Shown piece by piece: positions 8,534 to 17,154 of a stretch of DNA of 56,178 bases. The notes beneath the pieces are model-generated. The model saw only the letters and a list, made by a program, of their open reading frames with translations. It was not told the origin of the DNA and searched no databases. Each line of letters starts with the position of its first letter. Position 1 is the first letter of the stretch. The position numbers and the translations under genes were made by a program. This DNA comes from Pseudomonas reinekei (GTDB lineage: Bacteria; Pseudomonadota; Gammaproteobacteria; Pseudomonadales; Pseudomonadaceae), in contig NZ_MSTQ01000029.1 in the NCBI RefSeq assembly GCF_001945365.1, positions 1-56,178 on the forward strand, read 5' to 3'.

Positions 8534-9933
8534 TGTGCGATTACCTTTTTGAGTGCATCGGCCAGACGCTGAAGATCGGCCTGGGTGTGAATCTCGGTGA
8601 CGCAGTAAAGGGCGCTGGCCCCAAGCGCTGGAAAATCCTGTGTCAGGTCTTTGCCGCCGAAGATCCCGAGCGCGAGCAAGCGCTTGTTGATGTCTTTCAC
8701 GCTGACGCCGGCTTCGTCGAAATTCACCACGAACTCCTTGAAGAACCCGGACGGGAATGTCACGCGCACGCCTGGAATTTCACCCAGCAGCTTCGCGGCG
8801 TAGTGCGCCCGTTGCAGGATGATCCGGCCCACGTCCTCAAACCCTTTCGGCCCCATCATGGCCATGTACACGGCATTGGCGATGGCCCACATGTACACCG
8901 AGTGCCCCGTCCAATCGTTACCCTTGTCACGCAAACCGTAAGACGATTGCTCGAACAGACTCAGGCCAAAACCATATTCACCGGGCTGGGTGGTTTCGGC
9001 GATGCTGATGAACAACGTCGGGTATTGATGCGCGTAGAGTTCTTCGTCGCGAGTCGCGATGAAGCCGCTGACACCGCCCCCGCAGTTCATGTGCACGCCG
9101 AGCGGTTGCGTGGTGCCGACCACGATGTCCGCGCCGAAGTCGATCGGTGCTGCCAGTACACCCAGCGAGATGGGATCGACACCGACGATCACCTCGGCGC
9201 CAACGGCATGGGCAATGGCGGCGATCTCGGCGCCTTGCTGTTCGATCACACCGAAATAGGACGGGGTTTCAAAATAGACGGCAGCGGTTTGCGAGCCGAT
9301 CGATGCACGAAGATGATCGAGATCAAGCAATCCGGTCGCCGGGTCAAAGTCGACAAGACGCACAACGATGTGGCCCGGCATATCGATCGGCTCGCAGTAA
9401 TTGCGGATGATCGACAACCGCTCCGGGTCGATGGCACGTACCACCGCCACTTCGTTGCGCCCGGTAATGCGCGTGGCCATGCGAATGGCGTGGCCGGCGG
9501 CGCAACCCCAACTGCGCACCGGCAGGCCGACCAGATCCATGTTCAGCAGCTCGCCGAGCTGGCTGCAGAATTCGAACCAGGCCTGATTGCGACCGTGGTC
9601 GGAGCTCGGCTCGCCGAACACCGACGTCAGCCACTCATTGCGACGCACAACCTCGTCACACGCCGCCGGAACGTGATGCTGCCAGCAACCGGCGCCCAGG
9701 AAGTTGAGGTTCTGCTCGCAGGTCTTGTTCTTCGACAGCGTACTGACCAGGTGCCGCCGCAGCTCGTTCTCAGTCAATGCTGGCGGCAGATCAATCGGAC
9801 GTTGCAGCCGATGTGCCTCGGGGATCTGCTGGAACAATTCCTCGATGCTGTCGACACCGATTGAGTCGAGCATTTCCTGTTTGATGGCAGGAACGGAGTT
9901 CGCCATATAGGGGTGGGCGACATGATTACTCAT
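8530..9933 (-). CDS. GcvPA-like PLP enzyme subunit, divergent
   Basis: This 467-residue protein is homologous to subunit 1 of two-subunit glycine decarboxylase. The N-terminus keeps the signature IGVDSIEELFQQIPE, RPIDLPPALTENELRRHL and NFLGAGCWQHHVPA. After that it diverges: the usual YTPYQPEISQGTLQ segment reads VFGEPSSDHGRNQAWFEF, and the following region is LPVRSWGCAAGHAIRMA. It should form a heterotetramer with the GcvPB-like product, with which it is translationally coupled by a 4-bp overlap. GAGG precedes the ATG at 9933. It lies 35 bp after the AcoX/NAD-kinase-like gene. Confidence 0.85.
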   Translation of the reverse strand: MSNHVAHPYMANSVPAIKQEMLDSIGVDSIEELFQQIPEAHRLQRPIDLPPALTENELRRHLVSTLSKNKTCEQNLNFLGAGCWQHHVPAACDEVVRRNEWLTSVFGEPSSDHGRNQAWFEFCSQLGELLNMDLVGLPVRSWGCAAGHAIRMATRITGRNEVAVVRAIDPERLSIIRNYCEPIDMPGHIVVRLVDFDPATGLLDLDHLRASIGSQTAAVYFETPSYFGVIEQQGAEIAAIAHAVGAEVIVGVDPISLGVLAAPIDFGADIVVGTTQPLGVHMNCGGGVSGFIATRDEELYAHQYPTLFISIAETTQPGEYGFGLSLFEQSSYGLRDKGNDWTGHSVYMWAIANAVYMAMMGPKGFEDVGRIILQRAHYAAKLLGEIPGVRVTFPSGFFKEFVVNFDEAGVSVKDINKRLLALGIFGGKDLTQDFPALGASALYCVTEIHTQADLQRLADALKKVIAQ

Positions 9934-9968
9934 GGGGTTATCCTCGTTTTTTCGGATGAAACAAATGA

Positions 9969-11135
9969 TCAGGATCGAACCCTGAAAAAGACGGACCGGT
10001 CTGGCCCTGTATGCACGCGTATGTGGCCGCTGAGCATGGCGTCGACGTGTGCGTCACCGGTGTCGACGCGCAGGCACCCGGCGTCGAGGGAGAGGAGCTT
10101 GTCCATCGAGGTGATCACGAGGATCTGCTCGCGCCCCACCTGGCGGATGACCTCGGCACTGATCTGCTGATTGCCACGGCCGAACAGGCTGCCGTGACCG
10201 CCCAGGACGCCGACGATGATGCGGGTCTCGCGCCCCGCCATCAGGCGGATCAACTCGTGCTCATTGAGATCAGAGCCCACCAGCGCACCGTCCATGACCG
10301 CGTCTACACCAAGCAGCGTCGAAGGCAGGCCGAGTTCGGTCATGACGCGCCGTGTCGTCGTGCCTGGCCCCAGCAGGTACAGGCAGCCAGGTTTCATCTC
10401 CCTGACGACTTGTCGGGAAACTGCGTCAAGCGACATGTTTTCGTTGGCCACGGAACCGGCCTTGGCGTTTTGCGTCAGGTGGCGCTCGTGCGGGCTGCGT
10501 GCGTAGCCATACAGGCGCGCCGAGACCTGGTCGTTGCGCATGGCGGCTTCATCGATGTCCATGACCTCAGCCTCGCGAAACCGCACGGAGGATTCTGCGG
10601 CCACAAACCGTGCGGCAAGATTTCCGGCGTTTTCCGGGTTGGTGCCGAAGACGGCGGAATACATTTTCACGCCCGTCGGGATACCCAGGATGGGAACGCG
10701 ATCGGCGACCATCGCCAGCACATCCCGCGCCGTACCATCGCCCCCGGCGAAAAGCAGCAGATCGACAGAGGCGTACGCCATGACGAGCGCGGCATTGCGG
10801 GTGTCATCCGGCCGGCTTGATCCGGGTGATGACGCGTACACGACAATCGGCTCGAGGCCGGCGGCGCGTGCCACATCTTCGCCCAGGTCCCCGGAACCGG
10901 TAACCAGACGAAACGGCGTTGTCGAAGCAGCCAGGCGCTTTAGCGCGAGCAAAGTCCGCTCGCTCGAGACCGGCCGCGCACCACGACGCCTTGCTTCCTG
11001 CAAAATCTCGGGGCCATCGGTGCCTTTGAGTCCCACTGGCCCGCCCATACCGGCGACAGGATTGACGATCAATCCGAGGGTTTTCCCCGGGCCTTGATTA
11101 CGCATTGAAATATCTGAATCGCGCTGTTCACGCAT
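9969..11135 (-). CDS. ATP-NAD kinase / AcoX-family protein
   Basis: This protein of about 388 residues belongs to the ATP-NAD kinase/AcoX superfamily. Visible motifs are GLIVNPVAGMGG near the N-terminus, GSGDLGEDVA, the nucleotide-binding FAGGDGTARDV, and GIPTGVKMYSAVFG. AcoX proteins occur in acetoin operons without a proven reaction, so the substrate is unknown. The start is uncertain. I chose 11135 because AGGA lies about 9 nt upstream; ATG at 11105 is also possible. The frame to 11291 would overlap the operators and is unlikely. It is the first gene of the minus-strand operon and is divergent from tetR across three operator palindromes. Confidence 0.82.
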   Translation of the reverse strand: MREQRDSDISMRNQGPGKTLGLIVNPVAGMGGPVGLKGTDGPEILQEARRRGARPVSSERTLLALKRLAASTTPFRLVTGSGDLGEDVARAAGLEPIVVYASSPGSSRPDDTRNAALVMAYASVDLLLFAGGDGTARDVLAMVADRVPILGIPTGVKMYSAVFGTNPENAGNLAARFVAAESSVRFREAEVMDIDEAAMRNDQVSARLYGYARSPHERHLTQNAKAGSVANENMSLDAVSRQVVREMKPGCLYLLGPGTTTRRVMTELGLPSTLLGVDAVMDGALVGSDLNEHELIRLMAGRETRIIVGVLGGHGSLFGRGNQQISAEVIRQVGREQILVITSMDKLLSLDAGCLRVDTGDAHVDAMLSGHIRVHTGPDRSVFFRVRS

Positions 11136-11200
11136 TGGTCGGTATCCTGTGCTGAAGGGCGGTACTTCAGAGCCTGTGAACACATCTGCCAGGCTCATTG

Positions 11201-11215
11201 CATACGCCGCGTATG
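11201..11215. promoter_or_regulatory. TetR-type operator copy 3 (perfect palindrome)
   Basis: CATACGCCGCGTATG is a perfect palindrome with 7-bp arms around one central base. It lies 65 bp upstream of the chosen start of the kinase-like gene, in the divergent promoter region shared with tetR. Confidence 0.75.
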
Positions 11216-11230
11216 TCGGACACAATACGA

Positions 11231-11245
11231 CATACGCGAAGTATG
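11231..11245. promoter_or_regulatory. TetR-type operator copy 4
   Basis: CATACGCGAAGTATG is part of a longer perfect inverted repeat, GACATAC-GCGAA-GTATGTC (11229-11247). Its centre is 30 bp from copy 3, matching the 31-bp spacing seen at the SnoaL-like promoter. Confidence 0.75.
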
Positions 11246-11253
11246 TCAACTCA

Positions 11254-11268
11254 CATACGCAACGAATG
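11254..11268. promoter_or_regulatory. TetR-type operator copy 5
   Basis: CATACGCAACGAATG lies 28 bp upstream of the tetR start codon and is nearly identical to copy 1. It would let TetR repress its own gene. Confidence 0.75.
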
Positions 11269-11296
11269 TTAAATTTTTTATAGAGGAACACGAGCG

Positions 11297-11899
11297 ATGG
11301 CGCAGAAGCGTGCGGACATGATTGCGGAGACTCGCGGCAAACTGATCAAGGCTGCGCGAGAAGCATTCGCCGCGAAGGGATACGCGGAAAGTTCGATGGA
11401 TGACTTTACCGCCCAAGCGGGTCTGACCCGTGGCGCGCTGTACCATCACTTCGGTGACAAGAAGGGCTTGCTGCAGGCGGTCATCGCCCAGATCGACGGG
11501 GAGATGATGGAGCGCCTGTCGGTCATTATCGAAGCGGCGAGCACGACCTGGGACGGGTTTATCGATGAGTCCATCGCTTACATCAAGATGTCCCTGGAGC
11601 CGGAAATCCAGCGCATCGTGTTCCTCGATGGGCCGGCGGTGCTGGGCGACCCATCGCAGTGGCCGAGCCAGAGCGGGTGCATCCGCAGCACACAACGCAG
11701 CATTCAAAAGCTGATGGATGAAGGGACCATCCGGGAGGTCGACACCGAGGCAACAGCGCGTCTGATCATGGGTGCTCTGCTCGGTGCCTCCCTGTGGATT
11801 GCGCATGCAGACGACCCGCAAACCGCCTCCGAGAAAGCGGGCGAGAGTTTCATCGCATTGGCGTCCGGGTTGCTGAAGTCCGGCGAGTCGGCGAAGTAA
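11297..11899 (+). CDS. TetR-family transcriptional repressor
   Basis: This 200-residue regulator has an N-terminal DNA-binding domain with the TetR helix-turn-helix: AAREAFAAKGYAESSMDDFTA, then GLTRGALYHHFGDKKGLL, at about residues 18-58. The C-terminal half is a ligand-binding helical domain, as usual for the family. GAGG lies 12 nt upstream of the ATG. It is divergent from the kinase-like gene across three palindromes. Because the same palindrome occurs twice before the SnoaL-like gene, this protein probably controls both ends of the 4.6-11.9 kb block. The inducer is unknown; a CoA thioester or the free acid made from it is a reasonable guess. Confidence 0.93.
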   Translation: MAQKRADMIAETRGKLIKAAREAFAAKGYAESSMDDFTAQAGLTRGALYHHFGDKKGLLQAVIAQIDGEMMERLSVIIEAASTTWDGFIDESIAYIKMSLEPEIQRIVFLDGPAVLGDPSQWPSQSGCIRSTQRSIQKLMDEGTIREVDTEATARLIMGALLGASLWIAHADDPQTASEKAGESFIALASGLLKSGESAK

Positions 11900-11925
11900 C
11901 CGACAGTCGACTCGCGCGGCACCGC

Positions 11926-12666
11926 TTATCCGCATGAGGGTGCCGCCGCACGCACAGGCAACCCAGCCCCACCCGCGCTACCCGTCGGTTGGGGTTTACG
12001 ATGCAAAACGCGATCGGCCCACAGTAGAACTAATGCCGACAAGCAAATCAGCACACCACCCAGACCCTGGTCCAGTTGCGCGCTCATGGCCCCGTGACCG
12101 TGCATGGAATACAACACAGGGCTGAACAACAGCATCACACCCACCAGCACCTGCGGTAATGCTACCGCCAGACTGAAGCACCACTGCTGGCGCAGAGAAA
12201 CGTCCGCACGCTGGCAGTAACGGCCCATGACCCGGCACAACCAAAGGCCGCTAAGCGCCATGGCCCACTTCATCAACGCATACAACGCGGCATCGTCCAT
12301 CAGTCTTTGATGCAGTTGCGGCAGCATCCATACGCCGCTCATTGCACCGAAGACGATGGCCACCCAAATGCGCACCCCCTTCCCTTCTTTCTTGAAGCTT
12401 GCTTCAACCGGCGACTCGCGGACGGCGGCAAACAGCAGCAGGACGGGCGCCAGGTGGTGAATCAAAGCGCTTTGCAGACAGTGCAGCCAAACACTGTGGC
12501 GTGCAGCGGCATCCAGCGCTGGCTGCAGGCCAACCAAAAACACCAGCGCCGCACCGCCCAGCAGCAGCGGTTGACGCTTCCAGCCTTTGGGTCCCCCGCT
12601 CGTCCAGCAAACAAACACGCCAACCACCAGCAACTCCAGCCAGATCCAACTCGAAAATCCAGGCAT
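11926..12666 (-). CDS. CtaG-like cytochrome c oxidase assembly / copper-related membrane protein
   Basis: This integral membrane protein of about 246 residues has six or seven hydrophobic segments. The histidine-rich stretch LHCLQSALIHHLAPVLLLF resembles the caa3_CtaG family (PF09678), linked to copper insertion into terminal oxidases. The start at 12666 is preceded by GAGG at 8-nt spacing. A GTG at 12771 would overlap the amine oxidase gene by 47 bp and add a hydrophilic leader. It lies 58 bp after a copper amine oxidase gene on the same strand, so a role in supplying copper to that enzyme is plausible but not shown. Confidence 0.72.
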   Translation of the reverse strand: MPGFSSWIWLELLVVGVFVCWTSGGPKGWKRQPLLLGGAALVFLVGLQPALDAAARHSVWLHCLQSALIHHLAPVLLLFAAVRESPVEASFKKEGKGVRIWVAIVFGAMSGVWMLPQLHQRLMDDAALYALMKWAMALSGLWLCRVMGRYCQRADVSLRQQWCFSLAVALPQVLVGVMLLFSPVLYSMHGHGAMSAQLDQGLGGVLICLSALVLLWADRVLHRKPQPTGSAGGAGLPVRAAAPSCG

Positions 12667-12724
12667 GACGACACCCTCGACCCAAGCGCCGAGGCGCTTG
12701 GGTACCCAGTTGATTGAGGCCTGA

Positions 12725-14701
12725 TCAGGCGTTGTGTTTGCAGCAACTGGCCGGCTGGCCGTCCTGGACACTGGCGTGGTCCCTGCTGGCCGGCAAGTCC
12801 ATGGCCGGGTTGCCGTTGAAGAAGTTATTCGGCTTGAGCTTGAAGCCGACGTACTCCACTGGCATCACCGGAAAATCCTCCGGCTTGCAGATGTGGGTGT
12901 GGCCGAAGGTATGCCAGACCACCAGGTCCTGATTGAGGATTTCGCGATTGTTCTGCGTGTACACCGGGAGACCATCACCCCGATGCTGGTTGGGGTAGTC
13001 GCCAGAACCGTAACGCTCGTTCGGTGCGTAAGGCGTCACCCAAAGATGCTTGCTGGCAAAGCCGGCGCGTCGGCCAAATGAACTGTCGGGTTGGGCGAGC
13101 ATCACGGGATTGTGCTCGGCCATCAGCTTGTAGCCGGGATGATTGCCGACCGCATTCTTGATGTTCGGATTGATGATCTTCCAGAAGCGCCCCGTCTGAC
13201 CGTTGGCCTCCCGGGCCGCCTCCAGTTCATGGGTAAAGGTAGTGGTCACGCTGTCGAAGACGTTGCCCCAGGTATTGCCCTCGCCTTGCGGGCGCGACTG
13301 GAAATTGGTCTCGGTCACCGAGTTGTGCTCGCCATCGACCATCATGTGCAAACGCGCACTGAAAAAATGCTGATGGGTCGGGCCATAGAATTCGGGGGTG
13401 ACCATGCCGCCGCCACTGGCAGGGCGTTGGCCGGGCGCCAATGCGGCGGTCTGGATGATCCCGGTCAGCTTGGCCTCGAGTTCAATGGTGCCGTCCTGAT
13501 ACAGGTACCAGAAGAAGCCATAGTCGTAGTTGGCCACGGTGCAAAAGAAGCTGATCACCAGGCGCCGGGAACGACGCATTTCAAACACGCCGGTGCGAAA
13601 CTCATAGTGTTTCCATAGCGTGCCGTAGTCCTCCTCGTGCATGCAGATGGCGTTCTTCATGACGAAGGGTTCGCCCTGATCATTGACCGAGGGCACATCG
13701 AAATAGCGAATCGCACCCAGGCAGTCACAGCCCAACTCCAGTTGGTTGGCCAGGCGACCGAGCCCGTATTCGCCACCGTCGAAAGCACATTTCCAGTAAT
13801 GATTCAGCGCGTTGTCCGAATAGGGCACCCCCATGTCGGTGACACTGGCTCGGTACAGGATCGGCCGAACCACACCGCTGTCCCGGTAACCCAGCTGATG
13901 CAGGACCAAACCTTCACGGGGGGTGAAGCCGACACGGAACTCCCAGTTCTGCCAACTGACTTTCCAGTCATCGACGCTGAAACTCACGCCTTCAGGCTGG
14001 GTGATGTGCAACGGCTTGAGCCCATCACGCGGCTGCCCCAGGGAAGCTGAATCGTAGTTGATCGTTGCCTTGGGAATCGGTGTCAGACGGCCGTCATCCA
14101 ACAGCTCGATCACCTCGCCTTTGTTCAGATCTATGATTGCCACCAGCCCTTCGATCGGGTGTGCGTAGCCATTGTCGGTCAGCTTGTCGCGATAAAACGC
14201 GACACCGCGCATCAGCCGTTTGCCTCGGTAACGGTCTTCATCGCCGAAATACCCGAAGGACCAGGGATCAATCTGCACGTTTTCGATATCGGCGTCAGTC
14301 AGGCCGCGGCGCTTGACGGCCGCACGCCATGCGGGATCGTTTTGCACGGCTTCCACGCACAAGTCGAACTCCTCGATCATGATCGGTGCGTGCCCTTGGG
14401 TGTCGATGTCGAGCGGTTGCCAATGAACAAGGGTTTGGCTATTCAAATCGACCAGCGCTTCGAAAGTATTGCCGGTCAATTTATCCAGCACCAACGCAAA
14501 TGCTCGTCGCGAAAACGATTGGCCGGGAACATGGGCCAACACCTCCTGTTTGTCCGGCTCGGCGAGGTGCAGATAAGGGAAGCGGCACTTATCGTGAAGA
14601 TTTTTTTCCCGCTTGAGGATGCTACTCGCCAAGGCAAGTTCCTGTAGCGAAAGTGGGTCGAGCGGATGGGACGCGGTCGTAGTTTTAAGATTCACGTTCA
14701 T
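12725..14701 (-). CDS. Copper amine oxidase (primary-amine oxidase)
   Basis: This 658-residue quinoprotein oxidises a primary amine to an aldehyde, ammonia and hydrogen peroxide. The catalytic aspartate lies in PYSDNAL (about residue 296). The tyrosine that becomes topaquinone is in VANYDYG (about 392), and the first two copper ligands are HQH at about 443-445. The conserved NQLELGCDCLG segment is also present. No signal peptide is visible, so it appears cytoplasmic, unlike E. coli TynA. The C-terminus ends in QPASCCKHNA, an odd Cys/His tail. The start at 14701 was preferred over 14749, which has no ribosome-binding site. It follows the APC permease by 99 bp. Confidence 0.93.
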   Translation of the reverse strand: MNVNLKTTTASHPLDPLSLQELALASSILKREKNLHDKCRFPYLHLAEPDKQEVLAHVPGQSFSRRAFALVLDKLTGNTFEALVDLNSQTLVHWQPLDIDTQGHAPIMIEEFDLCVEAVQNDPAWRAAVKRRGLTDADIENVQIDPWSFGYFGDEDRYRGKRLMRGVAFYRDKLTDNGYAHPIEGLVAIIDLNKGEVIELLDDGRLTPIPKATINYDSASLGQPRDGLKPLHITQPEGVSFSVDDWKVSWQNWEFRVGFTPREGLVLHQLGYRDSGVVRPILYRASVTDMGVPYSDNALNHYWKCAFDGGEYGLGRLANQLELGCDCLGAIRYFDVPSVNDQGEPFVMKNAICMHEEDYGTLWKHYEFRTGVFEMRRSRRLVISFFCTVANYDYGFFWYLYQDGTIELEAKLTGIIQTAALAPGQRPASGGGMVTPEFYGPTHQHFFSARLHMMVDGEHNSVTETNFQSRPQGEGNTWGNVFDSVTTTFTHELEAAREANGQTGRFWKIINPNIKNAVGNHPGYKLMAEHNPVMLAQPDSSFGRRAGFASKHLWVTPYAPNERYGSGDYPNQHRGDGLPVYTQNNREILNQDLVVWHTFGHTHICKPEDFPVMPVEYVGFKLKPNNFFNGNPAMDLPASRDHASVQDGQPASCCKHNA

Positions 14702-14800
14702 GCTTCGTAAGCTTCCAGTTAAACGGACTTTAGGATGTAAGGCAGTCATCGCAAGAACAAACGCAGTGCTACAGCATCTAGTGGGCTGTTAAATCAATAA

Positions 14801-16201
14801 TTATTTTTTACGGCCTTTGATCACGCCGTAGACAAACAGCACGACAAACAATAATGGCGTTCCATTGACCCAGGCTGACTCGCTTCCGGTCAGTAGCCCG
14901 TAGTTCAAATAAATCAGGTAAACAGCCACGCTAAGTCCGGCCAGCGCTAACAGTGGGCTGACCAGAATCTTCAAATACCGGCGATCGCTGATTTTTTTGA
15001 AATGGGCAATCACGGCCAGCGAAATAAATGCCTGCAATCCAATCAGCCCAAGAGTCGCCAACGCCAGCGTGACCGGGAAGAGAAAAACAAAAGCGTCGTG
15101 GCCCAGCGATGTTGGCACTGCGATACATATCGCCACCAATATCGTCACCAAAAGACTGGCATTGGCTGGAGAGTTACGTTGTGGATGTATATTCGATAGC
15201 ACACTCGGCAAGTGTTTATCCTTGGCAAGGACATGCACATATCGAGTGGCTGCATTATGAAGGGACAACAAACACGCAAAGTTACTGGTGCACAACATGA
15301 TCGATACAATGGTCGCGGCGGTTCCGCCAAGGCGCGTCGAGAACAGGTTGATCACCAGTTCACCTTGAGCCGTCGCCGCTTCACCCTTGATTGCCTCAAC
15401 CCCGATACCGCCGACGATCAGCCAGATAATGACAAAGTACGCGACTGCCACCAGAGCCACGGCCAGACGTGTCGCTCCGGGAATGGATTTTTCCGGCCGC
15501 TTGGCTTCCATTGCATAGAGCGCTGCGGATTCGACGCCGAGGAAAGCGGCGAGCGCAACCATCAGTCCGACCCCCAATCCCGGCGACGTTATGGCATCCA
15601 TCGAGACAGCCTGAACGGGAAAAGCGGCAAAGCCTTGATCCATGAAGATGGACAGGCCCAGCAGAAACAGCATGAAGAACTCGGCAAGCACCAATGGAAC
15701 GAGGACTTTGGCGGCAAAATCAATATTGGCGCGGCCCAGATACGAGGTCAGCGCCATGAACAATACAGTCCAGGACATCCAGCCAATGTCCACGCCAAAT
15801 GTTTGCAGGGTCAGGTTTGTGTAGTAACCCGACACGATCGCCAAGGCGATGGTAATTGCCAGATAAGAGGCTAACGCTACCCAAGCCGCACCGGCGCCGA
15901 CTCTTGGGCCAAAGACCACCGACAAATACTTGTAAAACGCGCCTGCCCCCGGGATTGCGCGAATCAGTTCGCCATAGCCCACCGAGAAACAGACCATTAA
16001 AAACCCCGCAATCAGGAAGGTTCCGGCAAGTCCGGCACCGTTGCCGAGTTGAAAACCGATGGGGGCGGCCGTGAGAACGGCGCCTAAAGGTGCAGCCGCT
16101 GCAATCACCAATAATGCGATCTGATAAGTACCCAGATTGCCCTTCAGCTTTTCCCCGACCAGAGGCGCTTCTTCATGCAGGGATTCGGTTAGCTCTGTCA
16201 T
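14801..16201 (-). CDS. APC-family amino acid/amine permease
   Basis: This inner-membrane transporter of 466 residues has about 12 hydrophobic segments. It carries the APC-superfamily N-terminal pattern: GNLGTYQIALLVIAAAAPLG, then GYGELIRAIPGAGAFYKY. GGAG stands 8 nt before the ATG at 16201, with a GTG one codon upstream. Its position directly before the copper amine oxidase gene suggests it imports that enzyme's amine substrate. Confidence 0.88.
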   Translation of the reverse strand: MTELTESLHEEAPLVGEKLKGNLGTYQIALLVIAAAAPLGAVLTAAPIGFQLGNGAGLAGTFLIAGFLMVCFSVGYGELIRAIPGAGAFYKYLSVVFGPRVGAGAAWVALASYLAITIALAIVSGYYTNLTLQTFGVDIGWMSWTVLFMALTSYLGRANIDFAAKVLVPLVLAEFFMLFLLGLSIFMDQGFAAFPVQAVSMDAITSPGLGVGLMVALAAFLGVESAALYAMEAKRPEKSIPGATRLAVALVAVAYFVIIWLIVGGIGVEAIKGEAATAQGELVINLFSTRLGGTAATIVSIMLCTSNFACLLSLHNAATRYVHVLAKDKHLPSVLSNIHPQRNSPANASLLVTILVAICIAVPTSLGHDAFVFLFPVTLALATLGLIGLQAFISLAVIAHFKKISDRRYLKILVSPLLALAGLSVAVYLIYLNYGLLTGSESAWVNGTPLLFVVLFVYGVIKGRKK

Positions 16202-16283
16202 CACAAATGCTCCACTCTATTATTTTTATGGATCACGGAAACGGATCGATGCAGTAGCGTCCTTGCCGTTAATTCGGTTTTAG

Positions 16284-17078
16284 TTACATGCCAACACTGA
16301 CTGTCTCGGGGATCGTGCTGGCGCCATCGATCACAATTTGCGCACCGTTGATGTAACTGGACTCCTCGGACGCGAGAAATGCCGACAACTCACCGACTTC
16401 ATCGGGTCTGCCCAGACGTTTCATTGGAATCGCCGTGGCCAGTTCATCCAGAACCGACTTCGGGTCATCCGGATTGACTTGCCTGGCAACCTGTTCGGCC
16501 ATTGGCGTCCATATGAAGCCTGGGCAAATGGCATTGACCCGGATGTTGTGTGGCGCCATTTCCACCGCCAGGGCTTTGGTGAAGCCAATCAGGGCGGACT
16601 TGGACAGCGCATAAGCCACTTCACCCGGATCCGCCGTCATGTCACCGGTGACGGACGACATCACGACAACCGACCCACCGCCGGAATCGATCATGTGCGG
16701 CAGCACCGCACGCGCGGTATGCCACGCACCCTTGATGTTGACGTTGATATGTACATCCAGCTCCGCATCGCCGGAATCAAGAAACTTGGCGAGACGGCAA
16801 ACGCCAGCATTGCAAACCAGTGCATTCAACTTGCCGAACCGCTTCATGCCTTTTTCAGCAATCAGCCGCATGGCCTGGGGATCGGTGACGTCAGCTACTT
16901 GCGCAAGGACTTCCACGCCATAGGTATTTTGAATGTCTGCGGCAACTTCATGGATTGATTCATCGAGATCGACCAGTATCAAGTTGGCGCCGTATTTCGC
17001 GTAAATAGTGGCGTGAGACTTACCCATACCTTTCGAGGCGCCGGTTATAAACGCCACTTTTCCATTTAGCTTACTCAT
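16284..17078 (-). CDS. ucpA: Short-chain dehydrogenase, UcpA-like
   Basis: This 264-residue NAD(P)-dependent oxidoreductase has the classical SDR motifs TGASKGMG (about 11-18), NAGVCRLAKFLD, the serine in MSSVTGDM, and the catalytic YALSK. The whole sequence, including MSSVTGDM-ADPGE-AYAL and the SYINGAQIVIDG-STIPETVSVGM end, matches my memory of E. coli UcpA closely. UcpA's physiological substrate is not established. GGAG precedes the ATG at 17078. It lies between the EutR-like regulator and the amine permease on the same strand, so it may process an amino alcohol or aldehyde in this pathway. Confidence 0.88.
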   Translation of the reverse strand: MSKLNGKVAFITGASKGMGKSHATIYAKYGANLILVDLDESIHEVAADIQNTYGVEVLAQVADVTDPQAMRLIAEKGMKRFGKLNALVCNAGVCRLAKFLDSGDAELDVHINVNIKGAWHTARAVLPHMIDSGGGSVVVMSSVTGDMTADPGEVAYALSKSALIGFTKALAVEMAPHNIRVNAICPGFIWTPMAEQVARQVNPDDPKSVLDELATAIPMKRLGRPDEVGELSAFLASEESSYINGAQIVIDGASTIPETVSVGM

Positions 17079-17154
17079 GATTTTCTCCAATTTCGGACAA
17101 AGTGATAACGCCATACCTGGGCAGCGCCCACGTACGTTATTCAGAACTTATTTG

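Noticed and set aside
8521..9864. 447-residue plus-strand frame
   Set aside because: It is antisense to the GcvPA-like gene and shows no family signature.
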